Positions 18,247 to 30,846 of a DNA stretch of 61,648 nucleotides are shown piece after piece. The DNA lies in assembly GCA_024692955.1 (NCBI GenBank), contig JAILLW010000082.1:1-61648 (forward strand), written 5' to 3'. The DNA is from Lachnospiraceae bacterium (GTDB lineage: Bacteria; Bacillota; Clostridia; Lachnospirales; Lachnospiraceae). The first letter of the stretch is position 1; each line of letters begins with the position of its first letter. The notes under the pieces are model-generated. The model was given only the letters and a program-made list of their open reading frames with translations. It made no database searches and had not been told where the DNA came from. Both the position numbers and the translations under genes were made by a program.

Positions 18247-18255
18247 AAGTGCAGA

Positions 18256-18299
18256 TGAGGCAAAGGCGTCTCGGAGATTTTTCTCTGAGACGCCTTTTT
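18256..18299 (+). promoter_or_regulatory. ANTAR-type antitermination leader of glnN
   Basis: Hairpin gaggc/gtctc (18257-18261 and 18268-18272) has the six-base loop AAAGGC, with A1 and G4. The same gtctc belongs to the 5' arm of a terminator, aaaggcgtctc paired with gagacgccttt (18262-18272 and 18287-18297), followed by T. The two folds exclude each other, as expected for an ANTAR target. I could not find a convincing first hairpin here. Confidence 0.75.
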
Positions 18300-18352
18300 C
18301 TGCGTTCAAGCGCAGTTGGCATCATAACAGTTAAATGAAGGAGGAACCCGTT

Positions 18353-20455
18353 ATGAAAAAAGAATTTGTACCCGATTATTTCGGCTCCATGGTCTTTGAC
18401 GACAGGATCATGCGATCCATGCTTTCGGACAAGGTGTATACATCACTGAAGCGGACGATCGATGAGGGAGAGCGCCTCGACAGTTCCGTCGCGGATGCGG
18501 TGGCGGAAGCCATGAAGCAGTGGGCGCTCGAACGCGGCGCGACCCATTTCACGCACTGGTTCCAGCCGCTGACCGGTGTAACGGCGGAAAAGCACGACAG
18601 CTTCATTACCCCTTCACCGGACGGTGCCGTGATCATGGACTTTTCCGGCAAGGAACTGATCCAGGGAGAACCGGATGCGTCCTCGTTCCCTTCGGGAGGC
18701 TTAAGGGCTACCTTTGAAGCCAGAGGATATACGGCATGGGATCCGACATCCTATGCGTTCATCAAGGATCATACACTCTGCATACCGACCGCGTTCTGCT
18801 CCTATTCGGGAGAGGCGCTCGATAAAAAGACACCGCTCCTTCGTTCGATGGAGGCTCTTAACAAGCAGGCATTAAGGATCCTGAAGCTTTTCGGAAAAAC
18901 CGAAGTGCATAACGTAAAGACCAGTGTAGGACCGGAGCAGGAATACTTCCTGATCGACCGGAAGATGTTCGAACAGCGTCCGGATCTCATTTATACCGGC
19001 CGCACTCTTTTCGGAGCAAAGCCCCCGAAGGGACAGGAACTCGATGATCATTATTTCGGCGTGATCAAGCCGCGTGTGACCGCTTATATGGAGGACCTCA
19101 ACAAGGAACTCTGGAAACTCGGGATCCTCGCGAAGACCGAGCACAATGAAGTGGCACCTGCCCAGCATGAGCTCGCCCCGATCTACTCAACAACGAATAT
19201 CGCAACCGATCATAACCAGCTGATGATGGAGATCATGCAGAAGGTCGCCGACCGTCACGGACTTGTGTGCCTGCTTCATGAAAAACCGTTCGCGGGAGTG
19301 AACGGATCCGGAAAGCACAACAACTGGTCGATCTCGACGGATACCGGAGTAAACCTCCTGTCGCCCGGCGATACGCCTTATGAGAACGCACAGTTCCTGC
19401 TCTTCCTTGTGGCTGTAATCCAGGCTGTGGATGATTATCAGGATCTCCTTCGTCTTTCGGTGGCGACTGCCGGAAACGATCACAGACTCGGTGCGAACGA
19501 AGCGCCTCCGGCCATCATCTCGGTATTCCTCGGTGATGAGCTCACGGCGGTACTTGACGCGATCAAGAACGGTACGGAATACGAAGGCGCGGAGCGCACA
19601 CAGATCAAGCTCGGCGTGCATGTTCTCCCGAGACTTCCGAAGGATACGACCGACCGGAACCGGACTTCACCGTTCGCCTTTACCGGAAACAAATTTGAGT
19701 TCCGTTCCGTAGGTTCCTCGAACAGCATCGCCTGCGCGAACATCATGCTGAATGCAGCGGTAGCGGAGAGCCTGAAGCAGTACGCGGATGAACTGGAGAA
19801 GGCCGATGATTTCGAGACGGCTCTTAATGAACTGATCCGCCGCACGATCAAGGCACATGAGAGGATCCTCTTCAACGGAAACGGCTACAGCGATGAGTGG
19901 GTAAAGGAAGCGACCGAAAAGCGGGGACTTTCGAACCTCAAGACCACGCCGGATGCGATGGTGCATCTCCTTGACAAAAAGAATATGGATATGCTGATGG
20001 CGCATAAGGTATTCAATGAAGCGGAGCTCAATTCGAGATGCGAGATCATGCTGGAGAACTACTGTAAGACCGTGAACATCGAAGGCGTAACGATGGTCGA
20101 GATGGCAAAGAAGGATATCCTGCCCGCGATCGAGGAATATCTCCTCGAGGTGGCAAAGACAACGAATCTGAAGAAACAGGCGGTTCCGGGACTTGCCTGC
20201 GCCTATGAGACAGGGATCATTGAAAAGCTTTCGAAGTTAAGCGACAGCATCTGCGAGTCCGCGAACAAACTTGACGATGCTCTTTCGACCCTGAAGGAGA
20301 AGGAAAACATTGTTTCGACTTCCGAAGCGATCCGGGACGATATCATTCCGAAGATGGAAAAACTCCGCGGCTTCGCGGATGAAGCGGAAGGATTGACTGC
20401 TGAGAAGTATTGGCCGTTCCCGAGCTACGGTAAGCTTCTTTTCAGCGTAAAATAA
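18353..20455 (+). CDS. glnN: Type III glutamine synthetase
   Basis: This 700-residue GSIII makes glutamine from glutamate, ammonia and ATP. Diagnostic features are the length, the N-terminal [17 protein letters not shown], the [10 protein letters not shown] metal-binding strand, [25 protein letters not shown] (substrate His), [15 protein letters not shown] and [17 protein letters not shown]. All catalytic segments appear intact, so this is probably the main glutamine synthetase of the cell. ATG 18353 follows aaggagga; an in-frame ATG at 18335 lies before the RBS. Expression should depend on the antitermination leader upstream. A terminator follows. Confidence 0.96.
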   Translation: MKKEFVPDYFGSMVFDDRIMRSMLSDKVYTSLKRTIDEGERLDSSVADAVAEAMKQWALERGATHFTHWFQPLTGVTAEKHDSFITPSPDGAVIMDFSGKELIQGEPDASSFPSGGLRATFEARGYTAWDPTSYAFIKDHTLCIPTAFCSYSGEALDKKTPLLRSMEALNKQALRILKLFGKTEVHNVKTSVGPEQEYFLIDRKMFEQRPDLIYTGRTLFGAKPPKGQELDDHYFGVIKPRVTAYMEDLNKELWKLGILAKTEHNEVAPAQHELAPIYSTTNIATDHNQLMMEIMQKVADRHGLVCLLHEKPFAGVNGSGKHNNWSISTDTGVNLLSPGDTPYENAQFLLFLVAVIQAVDDYQDLLRLSVATAGNDHRLGANEAPPAIISVFLGDELTAVLDAIKNGTEYEGAERTQIKLGVHVLPRLPKDTTDRNRTSPFAFTGNKFEFRSVGSSNSIACANIMLNAAVAESLKQYADELEKADDFETALNELIRRTIKAHERILFNGNGYSDEWVKEATEKRGLSNLKTTPDAMVHLLDKKNMDMLMAHKVFNEAELNSRCEIMLENYCKTVNIEGVTMVEMAKKDILPAIEEYLLEVAKTTNLKKQAVPGLACAYETGIIEKLSKLSDSICESANKLDDALSTLKEKENIVSTSEAIRDDIIPKMEKLRGFADEAEGLTAEKYWPFPSYGKLLFSVK

Positions 20456-20484
20456 GCCCTCTTCATTAACTGTTTCATTCATAA

Positions 20485-20525
20485 GGGGCGGACGGCTGCG
20501 AAAGCGGTTGTCCGCCCCGCCCTTT
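20485..20525 (+). terminator. Terminator after glnN
   Basis: ggggcggac (20485-20493) pairs with gtccgcccc (20510-20518) around a 16-base apical region that can itself pair, followed by gcccttttc. Confidence 0.75.
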
Positions 20526-20610
20526 TCATGGCAGGTACGATATGCTATAGTAATGCATTGTGAGAAATGACAGCTCGCGAAATCCCTACATCCATGATCA
20601 GGAAGATTCC

Positions 20611-22947
20611 ATGAAAACATTCGTAAATGGGTTAAAAAACACATCAGGAGCGCTGACAGCCGCCGTCCTTTCCGCGGCGATGATCATCAGCATGTTCCCG
20701 GCAGGAGCGCTTGCGGAGGAAATTGAGATCACTCCGGAGTTTTCCGTAGAAGAGAGCGTTGAAACAGAAGTAAATGTGGCAGATGAGATCATATCAGAAA
20801 ATCACGATGAAGAGATATTTACGGCAGATCACGAAGATGTTTTATTATCCGGGGATATTGACAACGATAAATTTCACTCGATCCGAACGGAGATGGAGAG
20901 CCTGTCGCGGAAGTGATTTCCGACGGAAACGCAATCGCATATACGGACATAGCTTTGGCCGTATCTGCCTGGAATGAAACGGCAGGTGCGACGCTGAAAC
21001 TTCTGAGCAATGTTTCCGTAAGCGAAACGATCGAAGTAGATAACGGAAGTACGGATCACCCGATGATCCTTGATCTGAATGATCACGGGATCCTGATGAA
21101 GGGGGATAATTCCGTCATTTCGGTATCCGTGAGCAGCATATTTATGCTGGTGGACAGATCAGCCACGCAGACAGACCGTTTCATCCGCATTGAGTATGGA
21201 AAGGGGAAGGAAGTCTATGAAGTTGAGCCGCACGAAGACGGTTTGATTAAAGTGACCGGCGGATATATCACCGGCGGACTTTCCGCAACGGGCGGAGGCA
21301 TATTAAACAGCGGAACATTCATCATGAGCGGCGGAACAATCGCGGGGAATCGTGCGTATGCACAGGGCGGCGGTATTTATACCGGTTTAGAATCGCAGCT
21401 TATGATAAACGGCGGAGTGATCGTCTCAAATACCGCGATGGAAGGAAAGGCTGTTTATAATGATGGAGGAAACGTCAGGATCGGAGGTGAGATCCTGGCC
21501 GGATCGGAGATCGACGGATCGGATGCCGGAAACGTAAGTCCCGGGAAGGCTTCCGATGACGCGGGAACTTACGGATTCCTCTCTGCGGCTTCCTTCACCT
21601 ATGACCCGATCGTGGCTCAAACCTATACGGGAAAAGCCATTGTTCCTGATATTAAGGTATACTACTGCGGGACTCTTTTACGGAAGAATAAGGATTATAA
21701 GATCAAATTCAGCAACAATACAAATGCCGATGACAAAGCATCCTTTACGATCACCGGAAAAGGAAATACTTCCGGGTAATTCACGGGATACTTCACGATC
21801 GCAAAAAAGGATATTGCAGATGATGATATCTCGATCACGACGATACCGGATAAGGCATATGATAAAAAAGTTTACAAACCCGTACCTTCGATCCTGCGGA
21901 ACAATAAAAAATTGAAGGGCGGTACCGATTTTAAGGTTATATATTTTTCATCCGATGAAGATGCCGTGAGAGGTGATTCGTCCCGCGCAGTGACGCCCAA
22001 AGACACCGGAACTTATTATGCGAGGATCGAGGGAAAGAAAAACTATACAGGACATGTTATAAAATCCTTCAAAATTCTCGGCGAGGGCGAGAAGATCCGC
22101 ATTCCGGTCAGCAAGCTGACGATCGGAAAGATCGGGAGTGTCAAATACGACGGTACTAAGAAAATGCCCGAACTCACCGTAAGCTACGGAAAGAAAAAGC
22201 TTACAAAGGATGTCGATTATAAGCTTGAATATGGCGATAACATTGAAGCGGGCACAGGTACCGTGATCATCGAGGGCCTCGAAGATTATACAGGTTCAAG
22301 GACCGTTACGTTTAAGATCACGGGAAGTAAAAGGGAAAAGGAATTTCAGCGGAACCGATGCGACGGCGGTCTTTAAGATCGAAGCGGTCGATCTTGCTTC
22401 GGCAGGAGTAAAGATGATCGTTCGCGATGTTGCAGTTGCGGACAGCAAAGGAAAGTGGAGATCAAAGATCTCGCTTGTTGATCGTGACGGAAAGACGCTT
22501 AAGGACGGAACGGACTTTGACAGTAAGAAGGCTGTGTTTACCTATGATGAAGGTGGAAACGACATTATTCCTTCCGACGCTTCGATTCCGGCGGGCACCA
22601 TTGTCTACGTAAGAGCTGATGCCAAGGGGAAATCCTACACGGGATCGGTAACCGGAAGCTATCTTATTTTGCAGAAAGGACATGATATCAGCAAACTGAA
22701 GGTGAAGGTAAGGTCGAAGTCCTATACCGGAAAGGCAGTAAAACTCACCGAAGATGATATTTCCTTTAAATCCGGCAAAAAGACCGTCGAAGGCGTGCAA
22801 TTCGTAATCGATGCGTCAACTTACAGAAACAATGTAAACAAAGGCACCGCGTCGGTTGAAATAAGAGGAACGGGCGACTGGGGAGGGACCGTTGGGGTCA
22901 CCTATAAGATCGGTTCCAGAGGGCTTTTATTCGCAATCTTCGATTAA
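20611..22947 (+). pseudogene. Decayed secreted repeat protein (Lachnospiraceae surface/adhesin type)
   Basis: Three lesions break one long gene. It starts at ATG 20611 with a signal peptide (TAAVLSAAMIISMFPAGALA). A frameshift near 20868-20880 moves the frame, after which the sense reads DPNGDGEPVAEVISDGNA. A TAA at 21777-21779 interrupts an otherwise continuous frame in a GKGNTSG segment. A second frameshift near 22335-22345 restores a frame reading NFSGTDATAVFKIEAVDL and continuing to 22947. The middle part has Gly-rich right-handed-helix motifs (SGGTIAGNRAYAQGGGIY). The rest consists of repeats of a module with Y-x-G-K near its start, DYK-x-(E/K)-x-(Y/F) in the middle and GKGNFTG-like ends, as in many clostridial surface proteins. 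No LPXTG anchor is seen. Sequencing error could explain one lesion, but three are less likely. Confidence 0.8.
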
Positions 22948-22983
22948 CCGAAAAACGGGAAGGACAACACTGATCAAAAACGC

Positions 22984-23012
22984 TTGACACAAATCGTATA
23001 CAGGTATACAAT
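22984..23012 (+). promoter_or_regulatory. gltB promoter with embedded GTATAC-AG-GTATAC element
   Basis: TTGACA (22984-22989), 17 bp, then TACAAT (23007-23012). The element at 22996-23009 is a near-perfect palindrome. As RNA it is a hairpin, gtat/atac with loop ACAGGT (A1, G4), which is what a first ANTAR hairpin should look like. If transcription starts from this promoter the element is not transcribed, so its role is unresolved. Confidence 0.65.
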
Positions 23013-23020
23013 GTTTCCTG

Positions 23021-23079
23021 ATGAGCAAAGACGTTCATGAAAGACAGGCAATCTGTCTCTCACGAACGTCTTTCTTTTT
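23021..23079 (+). promoter_or_regulatory. ANTAR-type antitermination leader of gltB
   Basis: Hairpin atgagc/gttcat (23021-23026 and 23033-23038) has loop AAAGAC (A1, G4). The competing terminator is aaagacgttc (23027-23036) paired with gaacgtcttt (23064-23073), with an inner hairpin agacag/ctgtct, ending in a T-rich run. Confidence 0.78.
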
Positions 23080-23132
23080 ATGTCGCGGCCCGGCCGCGGG
23101 GATGAAACAGTTTCGGAAAAGAGGAGAGGATT

Positions 23133-26100
23133 ATGAAGAGGGATGGTATTCCGGATTACCGGAACACGGGCTATGACCGTGAACATGATGCCTGCGGGAT
23201 CGGCGCGGTCGTAAACATTGACGGACATAAGGATCATCAGGTACTGTCCGATGCTCTGAGTATTGTTGAAAAACTCGAGCACAGGGCGGGTAAGGACGCC
23301 TCCGGAAAAGTCGGGGACGGCGTCGGGATCCTGACCCAGATCTGTCATGAGTTTTTCAAAAAAGAAGCAGAAAAATGCGGTATCGCATTAGGGGGAGAAG
23401 GGGACTTCGGTATCGGCATGGTCTTCCTTCCGCAGGATGAGCTGAAAAGGACCTTTGCGAAAAGGATGCTCGAGGTCATCGCGGGAAAGGAAGGCGTAAA
23501 GCTGCTCGGCTGGAGAGAAGTTCCGACGGATCCGGGGATCCTCGGAGAAAAGGCACTTAACAGCATGCCTTACATCAGCCAGTGCTTTCTCGAGCGGCCG
23601 GAGAACACGGAGCGGGGGATCGATTTCGACCGCCTGCTCTATGTGATCCGGCGTGAATTCGAGCAGAGTTCCGACGATACCTACATCTGCTCGCTGTCTT
23701 CGCGGACGATTGTCTACAAGGGCATGTTCCTGGTCGGCCAGCTCCGCCGTTTCTATCAGGATCTTCAGAAGAAAAGCTATAAAACGGCGATCGCCCTCGT
23801 ACATTCCCGTTTTTCCACAAATACGAACCCGAGCTGGGAACGGGCGCACCCGTACCGGTTCCTGGCGCATAACGGAGAGATCAATACGATCCGCGGCAAT
23901 TCCGACCGCATGCTCGCCAGGGAAGAGACAATGCATTCCCCGATCCTTTCGGATGAAATGAACAAGATCTATCCGGTGATCGCAGGGAACGGCTCGGATT
24001 CCGCGATGCTCGACAATACCCTTGAATTCCTTTATATGAACGGAATGGACCTTCCGCTCGCGATCATGACGCTGATCCCGGAGCCCTGGAAGTACAACCG
24101 TTTTATGAGCGAGGAAAAGAAGGATTTCTATCATTACTACGCAACGATGATGGAGCCCTGGGACGGCCCTGCGGCGCTCCTCTTTACGGACGGTGAGCTT
24201 TTCGGGGCGACCCTCGACCGGAACGGCTTAAGACCGTCCCGCTATTATATCACCACGGACGGACGGCTGATCCTTTCTTCGGAGGTCGGCGTTCTGGATG
24301 TTCCTGCCGAGAAGATCGAGACGAGATCGCGGCTTAAACCCGGAAGGATCCTGCTCGTCGATACAAAGAACAAGCGGATCATCTCGGATGAAGAATGCAA
24401 GGAGTATTACGCGAACCGGAAGCCTTATGGCGAATGGCTCGATACGAACCTCATTCATCTGGCAGCGCTTCCGATCCCGAATCATAAGGTCCCTTCGGAA
24501 TCGCAGTCCGACCGTGACCGCCTCTATAAGGTTTTCGGATACAGCTATGAGGAAGTAAAGAATGACATTCTGTATATGGCGAAGGAAGCCGTGGAGCGGA
24601 CCGTATCCATGGGACATGACGTTCCGCTCGCCGTGCTCTCCGAACACCATCAGATCCTGTTCTGGTATTTCAAACAGCAGTTTGCGCAGGTAACGAACCC
24701 GCCGATCGATTCGCTTCGTGAAAAGATCGTGACCGATACGACGGTATATCTCGGATCGGACGGTGATCTTCTGAATGAAAAGGGAGAAAACTGCACGGTC
24801 CTCGAGATCAATAATCCGATCCTGACGGAAGTTGACATGATGAAGATCAGGGCACTTGACCGGAAAGGCTTCCATACCGATACGGTCTCCCTGCTCTATT
24901 ACAAGCACACTTCTCTGGAAAGAGCCGTGGAGCAGCTTTATGTTGCGGTAGACCGGGCTGTCGGAAAGGGTGCGAACATCATTATCCTGTCTGACCGCGG
25001 CGTGGATGAGAACCATGTTCCGATCCCGTCGCTGCTCGCGGTATCCGCAGTGGAACAGCACCTCGTAAAGACCAGAAAGCGGACCGCGGTATCGCTGGTC
25101 TTAGAGAGCGGCGAGATCCGGGATGTTCATCAGGCGGCCTGCATCCTCGGCTTCGGGGCCAGAGCCCTGAATCCCTATCTGGCGCATGAATGCATCGGGG
25201 AACTGATCTCGATCGGCCTTTTGAACAAGGATTATTACACAGCCGTTGACGATTATAACCATGCGCTCTTATCGGGTGTTGTAAAGATCGCGGCGAAGAT
25301 GGGGATTTCCACAATCCAGTCCTATCAGTCAGCCAGGATCTTTGAAGCGATCGGCCTGAGCCGGGAAGTGATCGACAACTACTTTACGGGAACGGTGAGC
25401 CGTGTCGGTGGGATCGGCCTCAAAGAGATCGAGGAAGGGATCGCGATCCGGCATGATCATGCGTTTGATCCGATGGGGCTTCCCGTGGATACGACTCTTG
25501 ACAGCATCGGATTCCATTCATTGAGAAGTGGTGAGGACAAAGAAGACCATCTCTACAGTCCTACCGTGATCGTATATCTTCAGCAGGCTGTGCGGAGCGG
25601 AGACTATGAGATCTTCAAGCAGTATACCTCCCTGGTTGATGACAAGATGCATCCGCACACCCTGCGGGGACTCCTTGAATTTGTTCCGAAGGGCGATCCG
25701 GTGCCGCTCGACGAAGTCGAAGCGGTATCCGAGATCGTGAAACGTTTCCAGGTCGGCGCTATGTCCTACGGCTCGCTTTCGCAGGAAGCGCATGAGACGA
25801 TCGCGATCGCGATGAACCGGCTCGGCGGAAAATCGAATACCGGTGAAGGAGGCGAGGCGAAGGAGCGCTTCGGAACGGAGCGGAACAGCGCGGTAAAGCA
25901 GGTGGCCTCGGGACGTTTCGGAGTGACCGGAGAATACCTCTTAAGCGCGAAGGAGATACAGATCAAGATGGCACAGGGTGCAAAGCCCGGAGAGGGCGGA
26001 AACCTTCCCGGGAAAAAGGTTTATCCCTGGGTGGCGAAGACCAGGCATTCCACACCGGGCGTTCAGCTGATCTCTCCTCCGCCGCATCATGATATCTATT

Positions 26101-27680
26101 CGATCGAGGATCTCGCACAGCTGATCTATGATCTTAAGAATGCGAACCGCGATGCCAGGATCTCGGTAAAACTGGTATCCGAGGCCGGTGTCGGAACGAT
26201 CGCCTCCGGTGTGGCGAAAGCAGGAGCTCAGGTGGTACTCGTATCAGGCTATGACGGCGGAACGGGAGCGGCACCTTTTTCTTCGGTGCACTGCGCGGGA
26301 CTACCCTGGGAACTCGGTGTATCGGAAACGCATCAGAGCCTTATTCAGAACGGCCTGCGTACCCGCGTACGGATCGAAACGGACGGAAAGCTCATGAGCG
26401 GACGGGACGTAGCGATCGCGGCACTTCTCGGCGCGGAAGAATTCGGATTTGCGACGGCTCCGCTCATCGCGCTCGGCTGTATGATGATGCGTGTCTGCTC
26501 AAAGGATACCTGCCCGGCCGGGATCGCGACACAGAACGGCGAGCTTAGAAAGCGCTTCTGCGGAAAACCGGAATACGTGATGAATTTCATGAACTTCATC
26601 GCGATGGAACTCCGCGAGATCATGGCTTCCCTTGGATTCCGTACCGTTGATGAGATGATCGGACATACGGAATGCCTGAAAAAGCGCGATGCGCAGATCC
26701 ATTCGAGAGCCGCTTCCGTTTATCTCGGAATGCTCCTTGATCCGGAGTTCTCGGGCGATGCGAGCCAGCGCTTTGATCCGAAGGACGTCTATGATTTCGA
26801 ATTGGAAAAAACACCGGATGAGGCTGTGCTTCTTCCCTGGTTTAACAAAGTTAAGAAGAATACTTCTTCGAAAAATGAGATCGAACTTAAAGTGGACAGC
26901 ACGGACCGCACTTTCGGGACGATCCTCGGATCCGAGATCGTTCATGAATTCGGATCTTCCGAGAGCGGCCTTAATGATGACACCTTTGTCATAAACTGTG
27001 AAGGCGGAGGCGGCCAGTCCTTCGGCGCCTTCATTCCGAAAGGACTCACGATCCGGCTTTCGGGGGATGCGAACGACGGTTTCGGAAAAGGACTGTCGGG
27101 CGGTAAACTCATTGTCGTTCCTCCGAAAAAGAGCCGCTTTAAGGCTTCGGAGAACGTGATCGTCGGAAACGTAGCGCTCTACGGAGCGACCTCCGGAAAG
27201 GCATATATCTGCGGACTTGCGGGAGAGCGGTTCTGTGTCCGCAATTCGGGAGCGACAGCCGTGGCGGAAGGCTGCGGAGATCACGGCCTCGAATATATGA
27301 CGGGCGGCCGCGCCCTGATCCTGGGGCCTACCGGAAAGAATTTCGCCGCCGGAATGAGCGGCGGGATCGCCTATGTGCTCGACCGGGATCATACGTTATA
27401 CCGAAGGATCAACAAGGACATGATCACGATGTCGGATGTGACCGAAAAGTACGACATCGAGGAACTGAAGAACATCCTCATCGACTATGAAGCGGAGACG
27501 GGATCCGAAAACGCGGCACAGATCCTTTCGAATTTCGAAAGCGAACTTCCGCATTTCAAGAAGATCGTGCCGGTGGATTATCAGAAGATCATCTCGGCGA
27601 TCGCACGGTTTGAAGAGCAGGGGATCGGTCACGAGGACGCTCTTTTGGAAGCGTTCCGCGAAGTGACCGGAACACGCTAG
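23133..27680 (+). CDS. gltB: Glutamate synthase, large (alpha) subunit
   Basis: This 1515-residue subunit makes glutamate from glutamine and 2-oxoglutarate. The class II amidotransferase nucleophile is C21 in EHDACGIGAVV, so about 20 residues would be removed as a propeptide. The amidotransferase domain has HNGEINTIRGN and DRNGLRPSRYY. The FMN/synthase domain (about 840-1240) has GAMSYGSLSQEAHE, NTGEGGE, KPGEGGNLPG and the Cys cluster around CMMMRVCSKDTCPAG for the 3Fe-4S centre. The C-terminal GXGXG beta-helix domain (GGGGQSFGAF) is complete. It is preceded by gaggagagga, and gltD begins 19 bp downstream. With GlnN it forms the GS-GOGAT route. Confidence 0.97.
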   Translation: MKRDGIPDYRNTGYDREHDACGIGAVVNIDGHKDHQVLSDALSIVEKLEHRAGKDASGKVGDGVGILTQICHEFFKKEAEKCGIALGGEGDFGIGMVFLPQDELKRTFAKRMLEVIAGKEGVKLLGWREVPTDPGILGEKALNSMPYISQCFLERPENTERGIDFDRLLYVIRREFEQSSDDTYICSLSSRTIVYKGMFLVGQLRRFYQDLQKKSYKTAIALVHSRFSTNTNPSWERAHPYRFLAHNGEINTIRGNSDRMLAREETMHSPILSDEMNKIYPVIAGNGSDSAMLDNTLEFLYMNGMDLPLAIMTLIPEPWKYNRFMSEEKKDFYHYYATMMEPWDGPAALLFTDGELFGATLDRNGLRPSRYYITTDGRLILSSEVGVLDVPAEKIETRSRLKPGRILLVDTKNKRIISDEECKEYYANRKPYGEWLDTNLIHLAALPIPNHKVPSESQSDRDRLYKVFGYSYEEVKNDILYMAKEAVERTVSMGHDVPLAVLSEHHQILFWYFKQQFAQVTNPPIDSLREKIVTDTTVYLGSDGDLLNEKGENCTVLEINNPILTEVDMMKIRALDRKGFHTDTVSLLYYKHTSLERAVEQLYVAVDRAVGKGANIIILSDRGVDENHVPIPSLLAVSAVEQHLVKTRKRTAVSLVLESGEIRDVHQAACILGFGARALNPYLAHECIGELISIGLLNKDYYTAVDDYNHALLSGVVKIAAKMGISTIQSYQSARIFEAIGLSREVIDNYFTGTVSRVGGIGLKEIEEGIAIRHDHAFDPMGLPVDTTLDSIGFHSLRSGEDKEDHLYSPTVIVYLQQAVRSGDYEIFKQYTSLVDDKMHPHTLRGLLEFVPKGDPVPLDEVEAVSEIVKRFQVGAMSYGSLSQEAHETIAIAMNRLGGKSNTGEGGEAKERFGTERNSAVKQVASGRFGVTGEYLLSAKEIQIKMAQGAKPGEGGNLPGKKVYPWVAKTRHSTPGVQLISPPPHHDIYSIEDLAQLIYDLKNANRDARISVKLVSEAGVGTIASGVAKAGAQVVLVSGYDGGTGAAPFSSVHCAGLPWELGVSETHQSLIQNGLRTRVRIETDGKLMSGRDVAIAALLGAEEFGFATAPLIALGCMMMRVCSKDTCPAGIATQNGELRKRFCGKPEYVMNFMNFIAMELREIMASLGFRTVDEMIGHTECLKKRDAQIHSRAASVYLGMLLDPEFSGDASQRFDPKDVYDFELEKTPDEAVLLPWFNKVKKNTSSKNEIELKVDSTDRTFGTILGSEIVHEFGSSESGLNDDTFVINCEGGGGQSFGAFIPKGLTIRLSGDANDGFGKGLSGGKLIVVPPKKSRFKASENVIVGNVALYGATSGKAYICGLAGERFCVRNSGATAVAEGCGDHGLEYMTGGRALILGPTGKNFAAGMSGGIAYVLDRDHTLYRRINKDMITMSDVTEKYDIEELKNILIDYEAETGSENAAQILSNFESELPHFKKIVPVDYQKIISAIARFEEQGIGHEDALLEAFREVTGTR

Positions 27681-27698
27681 AAGAGGGAGGACAGAAAA

Positions 27699-29168
27699 AT
27701 GGGAAAACCGACCGGTTTTTTGGAATATGAAAGAACAGAGAATCCGGGGAAAGCGCCGGAAGAGCGGATCGGAAGCTTTCAGGAATTTCATGATGCGCTG
27801 AACGAAGAGGCGAGAGTCTGCCAGGCCGCACGCTGCATGGACTGCGGGGTGCCGTTCTGCCAGTCCGCGATGAAGCTTAAAGGAATGGTAACGGGCTGCC
27901 CGCTTCACAATCTGATCCCGGAATGGAACGACGCGATCTATCAGGGACATGATTATCATGCGCTGTTAAGGCTTTTAAAAACGAATCCGTTCCCGGAATT
28001 CACCGGCAGGGTCTGCCCGGCACTCTGCGAAAAGGCATGCATGTGCGGACAGTACGGCGATCCGGTCACGATCCGGGAAAATGAGTTCCACATCATTGAG
28101 ACCGCTTATCGGAAAGGCACGATGCTTCCGAAGATCCCGGCGATCCGGAGCGGCAAGCGCGTCGCGGTGATCGGAAGCGGTCCTTCGGGACTTGCCGCGG
28201 CGGAGACACTTAATAAAAGAGGTCATAAGGTAACGGTATTCGAACGCGCCGACAGGATCGGCGGGCTCCTGATGTACGGGATCCCGAACATGAAGCTCGA
28301 CAAGCGCGTTATTGAGAGAAGAAGGAAACTCATGGAGCAGGAGGGGATCGAATTCCGGACGAATTGTGACATCGGTGTCAGCATCGATCCGGAAGAACTC
28401 CTTAAGGAATACGACGCGCTTGTTCTTTGCTGCGGCGCGAAAAAGCCCCGCCCCTTAAACGCGAAAGGGATGGAGAAAACAAAAGGGATCCGTTTCGCGG
28501 TGGATTTCTTAAGCGAGGTAACGAAGGAACTGATCGGAGACGGGATCGGGAAAAAACTTTCGGACAGCGTAAAGAATAAGAACGTGATCGTGGTCGGCGG
28601 CGGTGATACCGGTAACGACTGTATCGGAACCGTGCTCCGTATGGGAGCATCTTCGGTTACGGCGCTTGAAATGATGCCGGAGCCTCCGAAAGAGCGAAGA
28701 GCAGATAATCCCTGGCCGGAGTGGCCGAAGACCCTGCGTACCGATTACGGACATGAGGAAGCGATCTCGCTGTTCGGAAAGGATCCGCGCGTATTTGAGA
28801 CCACGGTGAAGGAAGTCCTTAAGGAAAAGGATAAGATCCGTGCGGTAAAGACGGTCAAAGTAAAATTCGAAAACGGAAAGCTTACGGAAGTGCCCGGGAG
28901 CGAAGAGACCTTAAAATGCGATCTGCTCCTCATCGCGGCAGGTTTCCTGGGAGCGGAAGATTATCTTCCTTCGAAACTGAAGCTCGACATGTCGGCGCGG
29001 AATACGGTTGCAACTTCCGATCCGGAGCATTATGCTTCCTCGAGAAAGAACGTATTTGCCGCGGGCGATATGCACCGCGGACAGTCCCTCGTCGTATGGG
29101 CGATCCGGGAAGGGATCGAATGCGCGAAGGAAGTGGACGCATATTTAATGGGTTATTCGAACCTGTGA
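27699..29168 (+). CDS. gltD: Glutamate synthase, small (beta) subunit
   Basis: This 489-residue NAD(P)H-dependent flavoprotein passes electrons to GltB. The N-terminal Cys-rich region (AARCMDCGVPFC, CPLHN, CPALCEKACMCG) binds 4Fe-4S clusters. The FAD site is VAVIGSGPSGLAAAETL, and the nucleotide site is VIVVGGGDTGNDC. A last FAD motif, FAAGDMHRGQSLVVWAI, is near the C terminus. ATG 27699 follows GGGAGGA. The 61-bp gap to pyrG has no terminator, so gltB-gltD-pyrG is likely one operon. Confidence 0.96.
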   Translation: MGKPTGFLEYERTENPGKAPEERIGSFQEFHDALNEEARVCQAARCMDCGVPFCQSAMKLKGMVTGCPLHNLIPEWNDAIYQGHDYHALLRLLKTNPFPEFTGRVCPALCEKACMCGQYGDPVTIRENEFHIIETAYRKGTMLPKIPAIRSGKRVAVIGSGPSGLAAAETLNKRGHKVTVFERADRIGGLLMYGIPNMKLDKRVIERRRKLMEQEGIEFRTNCDIGVSIDPEELLKEYDALVLCCGAKKPRPLNAKGMEKTKGIRFAVDFLSEVTKELIGDGIGKKLSDSVKNKNVIVVGGGDTGNDCIGTVLRMGASSVTALEMMPEPPKERRADNPWPEWPKTLRTDYGHEEAISLFGKDPRVFETTVKEVLKEKDKIRAVKTVKVKFENGKLTEVPGSEETLKCDLLLIAAGFLGAEDYLPSKLKLDMSARNTVATSDPEHYASSRKNVFAAGDMHRGQSLVVWAIREGIECAKEVDAYLMGYSNL

Positions 29169-29196
29169 TATAAAGACAGAGAGTCGGAATGAATGA

Positions 29197-30839
<1,643 letters not shown>

Positions 30840-30846
30840 TGCCATG

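Noticed and set aside
18262-18299. Plain terminator of the trp operon rather than a leader element
   Set aside because: It lies downstream of the glnN promoter and shares the hexaloop core with three other nitrogen-gene leaders; it may still stop trp read-through.
21777-22376. Separate small genes within the decayed surface-protein region
   Set aside because: The fragments share one repeat-module pattern that continues across the lesions and lack their own ribosome sites.
22996-23009. GlnR/TnrA box at the gltB promoter
   Set aside because: GTATAC-AG-GTATAC does not fit the TGTNA-N7-TNACA pattern of these regulators.
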